Shown piece by piece: positions 5,166-7,138 of a stretch of 7,138 nt of DNA. Under the pieces are notes generated by a model. It did not search any database. It was not told where the DNA came from and saw only the letters and a program-made list of their open reading frames with translations. Position numbers and translations under genes: made by a program. Source of the stretch: Cellvibrionales bacterium UBA1963 (GTDB lineage: Bacteria; Pseudomonadota; Gammaproteobacteria; Pseudomonadales; UBA7434); contig DDED01000184.1 in assembly GCA_002336035.1 (NCBI GenBank), positions 1 to 7,138 on the forward strand. Reading direction: 5' to 3'. How positions within the stretch are numbered: the stretch's first letter is position 1; each line of letters opens with the position of its first letter.

Positions 5166-6416
5166 TTAATTATTCTCGACCTGCCATTGGCCGTTTCGTT
5201 GCACCAGTTGTCGGCTGGCAAGCTCGGCACCTTGCTGGCCATTAAAAATAACAATCTCGCCGGCTCGGCGTAATTCACACACCGCATGCCACAGTGCAAT
5301 GTCGTCATCGGCAGTGTCGGTATTGGGCGCGGCAATTATATTAGCGTCTTGAGCGGTCGTGCCCTGACCCCCTTCGGCTCGTGACTCTAAGAACGACAAT
5401 AAAGCTTTTAAGTCGGCATTAAAGCCAGTCGCTGATCGTGCGGCACCAAAAACGTGGCCAATGTTATCGTAGCGACCGCCATTGGCTAAGGCCAAGCCGT
5501 TACCATCAGCGTAAGCTGCAAACACAACGCCAGTGTGGTATTCATAACCATGAATCTCAGCCAGATCAAAATACAGGGCAACACTCGGAAAACGTGCAGC
5601 AATACGCTCTGCCATTTGCTCAAGTTGATCGATCGCCGCGCTCACTTGCGAACCTAAACCACTGAGTAAATTTTTCGCCTCAGCCAAAATCTCTATACCG
5701 CCGCACAACGCGGGTAATTGCTGCAAAATATTCATGAGCTGTTGGTCAACTGCCAAGTCAGCCAGTAACATGGTTAAGTCAGGCTGCGACTTGCGCTGAA
5801 TTGCTGCAAATATCGCTGCAGTATCGTCACTGTCTAAATTAGGCAGGGCCTCAGCCAATGCCGCTTTAACCGCCTGGTCAATCGCTACGTGACCTAGATC
5901 TAAAGTCAATTGATCCAGCAGGCCTGATTCACCCTTACCCGTAAAGCTGGCCTCTAACACGGTTAAGGTTTCAAGCAATAAAGACGCAATTTCAATATCG
6001 GCATTAATCGTTGGGTCGCCGTATAACTCGGCACCCACTTGAATCGGGCAGCGTGAGGCCATCAATGTTTTTGGCCGTGTGTGCAGCACACTACCGGCAT
6101 AACAAAGGCGCCTAACGCCAGCAACCTGTATGCTGTGCGCATCCATTCTTGCGGTTTGTGGGGTAATGTCTGCTCGAACCGCCATGGGCTTACCACTGAG
6201 TTGATCCGTGAGACGAAAGCTTTGCACTTCGACGTCCTGGCCGGTGCCCATCAACAGCGAGTCGGTAAATTCAATTAGTGGCGGTATAACTAACTGATAG
6301 CCCCACACTTTAAATAAGTCGAGAACGCTTCTGCGCGCCTGCTCTGCAATAGCGGCACGCTCAGGCAATAGCTCATCCACTCCTTCAGGAAGCATCCAAC
6401 GATCGGCACTGGTCAT
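5166..6416 (-). CDS. hisZ: ATP phosphoribosyltransferase regulatory subunit
   Basis: A 416-residue paralogue of the histidyl-tRNA synthetase catalytic domain. In organisms with the short HisG it joins HisG in a complex that performs and is feedback-controlled in the first step of histidine synthesis (ATP plus PRPP). Class II synthetase motifs are visible: the opening PEGVDELLPE (10-19); RADITPQTAR (81-90); the motif-2 area RLCYAGSVLHTRP (103-115) running to PIQVGAELYG (124-133); the HisRS-like YEYHTGVVF (291-299); GGRYDNIG (313-320); and motif 3 ATGFNADL (329-336). The HisRS anticodon-binding domain is absent, and no hisG is in the window. The ATG has AGGT seven bases upstream. The gene precedes purA, the order seen in Pseudomonas. 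HisRS itself is ruled out by length and by loss of the C-terminal domain. Confidence 0.95.
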   Translation of the reverse strand: MTSADRWMLPEGVDELLPERAAIAEQARRSVLDLFKVWGYQLVIPPLIEFTDSLLMGTGQDVEVQSFRLTDQLSGKPMAVRADITPQTARMDAHSIQVAGVRRLCYAGSVLHTRPKTLMASRCPIQVGAELYGDPTINADIEIASLLLETLTVLEASFTGKGESGLLDQLTLDLGHVAIDQAVKAALAEALPNLDSDDTAAIFAAIQRKSQPDLTMLLADLAVDQQLMNILQQLPALCGGIEILAEAKNLLSGLGSQVSAAIDQLEQMAERIAARFPSVALYFDLAEIHGYEYHTGVVFAAYADGNGLALANGGRYDNIGHVFGAARSATGFNADLKALLSFLESRAEGGQGTTAQDANIIAAPNTDTADDDIALWHAVCELRRAGEIVIFNGQQGAELASRQLVQRNGQWQVENN

Positions 6417-6467
6417 GTGATCTACCTATTTTTTTAACAATCAATAATAACGGCTATAACAGCTCTT

Positions 6468-6497
6468 AATTTAGTCGCTGAATGCGTTGCGTCAACG
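6468..6497 (-). promoter_or_regulatory. Candidate sigma-70 promoter of hisZ-purA with inverted repeat
   Basis: On the minus strand TTGACG (6490-6495) and TAAATT (6468-6473) are separated by 16 bases, matching five and four of six consensus positions. They lie 52-79 bases ahead of the hisZ start. The -35 box is overlapped by CGTTG-CGT-CAACG (6485-6497), perfect 5-base arms that could be a repressor site. The 150-base gap before hisZ and the terminator after hflC make a separate promoter reasonable. Confidence 0.4.
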
Positions 6498-6566
6498 TTC
6501 ATTGCGGCTCAATTCTGCACTCAATGGTGCCAATATCGCCCTGAGTAATGACTCTGTCAGCACCGG

Positions 6567-6752
6567 TTAATTCAACGCTAATAGTAACACGACTCCAGTC
6601 AACATACTGACCAAACCTACGCTGCGGATTTGACCGTCATTCAGGCTGATTATAGTAACCAACACTCGACGCCATTGACTAGGCGCAATAAAAGGCAATA
6701 TGCCCTCAATCACTAACACTAGACACAGTGCTAACAACAGTTGATGGATCAT
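6567..6752 (-). CDS. DUF2065 family small inner-membrane protein (YjeT-like)
   Basis: A 61-residue protein with two hydrophobic segments, roughly residues 4-22 and 45-60, joined by a short polar stretch with Trp27-Arg28-Arg29. It has the DUF2065 pattern, resembling E. coli YjeT: an opening LALCLVLVIEGILPFIAP, then QWRR, then a Gly/Val-rich second helix. No function is established for the family. It is probably in the inner membrane as a hairpin. The ATG has TAGGAT upstream with AGGA six bases away. Its position between hflC and hisZ is the usual one. The strong terminator behind hflC means it either has its own promoter within 6753-6800 or relies on read-through. Confidence 0.9.
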   Translation of the reverse strand: MIHQLLLALCLVLVIEGILPFIAPSQWRRVLVTIISLNDGQIRSVGLVSMLTGVVLLLALN

Positions 6753-6800
6753 AAGGCATCCTATTTGATATTTAGTCGGTCAAACAGACTATTGAGACAC

Positions 6801-6833
6801 AAAAAAGCCGGGTTGGCGATGGCCTTCCCGGCT
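6801..6833 (-). terminator. Rho-independent terminator after hflC
   Basis: Read on the minus strand, AGCCGGG (complement of 6827-6833) pairs with CCCGGCT (complement of 6806-6812). An inner GGC/GCC pair adds to the stem, and six T follow at once (A6801-6806 on the plus strand). It starts 22 bases past the hflC stop, as expected for the end of the hflK-hflC transcript. Confidence 0.9.
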
Positions 6834-6855
6834 AACAATAAACACCTAAACCGCG

Positions 6856-7138
6856 TTATTTAACGTTTACCTTATTTAGATAACGAAAGTAATCGCTGTC
6901 TGGATCGACTAATAACACATCGCCTTTGTTTGAAAATGACGCTTCATAGGCTTTTAGACGGCGAGAAAAGGCATAAAACTCTGGGTCTTGGCTGTACGCT
7001 TTAGCGTAAATTTCAGCCGCTTTCGCATCGCCATCACCCCGAGTGAATTCAGCTTCACGGTAGGCGTCAGCTTCAATCACTACTTTTTCACGATCAGCAT
7101 CGGCACGTATTTTTTCAGCAAGCTCTAGGCCTTCAGAG
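6856..7138 (-). CDS. hflC: HflC, C-terminal part of the FtsH protease modulator (cut by window edge)
   Basis: The last 93 codons of the gene; the 5' part lies beyond position 7138. HflC pairs with HflK in a large periplasm-facing SPFH/band-7 assembly that surrounds and modulates the membrane protease FtsH. The visible part is the long charged helix after the band-7 domain (LAEKIRADADREKVVIEADA, continuing through YREAEFTRGDGDAKAAEIYA) and the family ending QDPEFYAFSRRLKAYEASF, then DVLLVDPDSDYFRYL. The frame stays open to the edge, and the GTG at 7078-7080 is an inner Val codon, not a start. hflK should be directly upstream. The band-7 domain and membrane anchor are not in view, but the C-terminal signature is distinctive. 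Confidence 0.95.
   Translation of the reverse strand, partial: SEGLELAEKIRADADREKVVIEADAYREAEFTRGDGDAKAAEIYAKAYSQDPEFYAFSRRLKAYEASFSNKGDVLLVDPDSDYFRYLNKVNVK

Noticed and set aside
6774..6790. AGTCGGT-CAA-ACAGACT imperfect palindrome before the DUF2065 gene as an operator
   Set aside because: One mismatch in seven and no well-placed promoter around it; too short to separate from chance.

Overview
The window looks like chromosomal DNA of a gammaproteobacterium. The right half keeps the order hflC, a DUF2065 (YjeT-like) gene, hisZ, purA, all on the minus strand. I know this order from Pseudomonas and related marine groups, and a separate HisZ subunit fits that placement. The genus cannot be named from sequence reading alone.

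Layout from right to left, which is the direction of transcription for most genes. The 3' end of hflC (6856-7138, cut by the window edge) is followed by a convincing rho-independent terminator (6801-6833). Next come a 61-residue DUF2065 membrane protein (6567-6752), hisZ (5166-6416) with a candidate sigma-70 promoter in front of it, and purA (3817-5118) 47 bases after hisZ. This is the core part: membrane protease control, histidine biosynthesis control and AMP synthesis.

A gene-free stretch of 474 bases (3343-3816) follows. It is unusually rich in structure: three hairpins, three tandem copies of an 11-base unit containing GGCTCAATG, and an 18-base palindrome placed over a candidate promoter. 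Left of it are genes that look accessory. One is an ATP-grasp ligase with a D-Ala-D-Ala-ligase-like catalytic half but a different N-terminal half (2284-3342). The other is a VOC/glyoxalase-fold protein whose usual metal-binding histidines are glutamines (1666-2202; the start is moved from a TTG to an ATG with a perfect Shine-Dalgarno sequence). They run the same way and may be one transcript.

At the left end, an HxlR-type regulator (1163-1534, plus strand) and a classical short-chain dehydrogenase (206-982, minus strand) are divergent around a 180-base region. Two similar boxes, TTAGTA...GTAC, lie 32 bases apart in it, one of them over the regulator's ribosome-binding region. The regulator gene carries an uninterrupted run of ten adenines in codons 5-8, a possible slippage switch. 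The simplest reading is a small oxidoreductase switch controlled by its own regulator. No mobile element, CRISPR array, tRNA or rRNA was seen.
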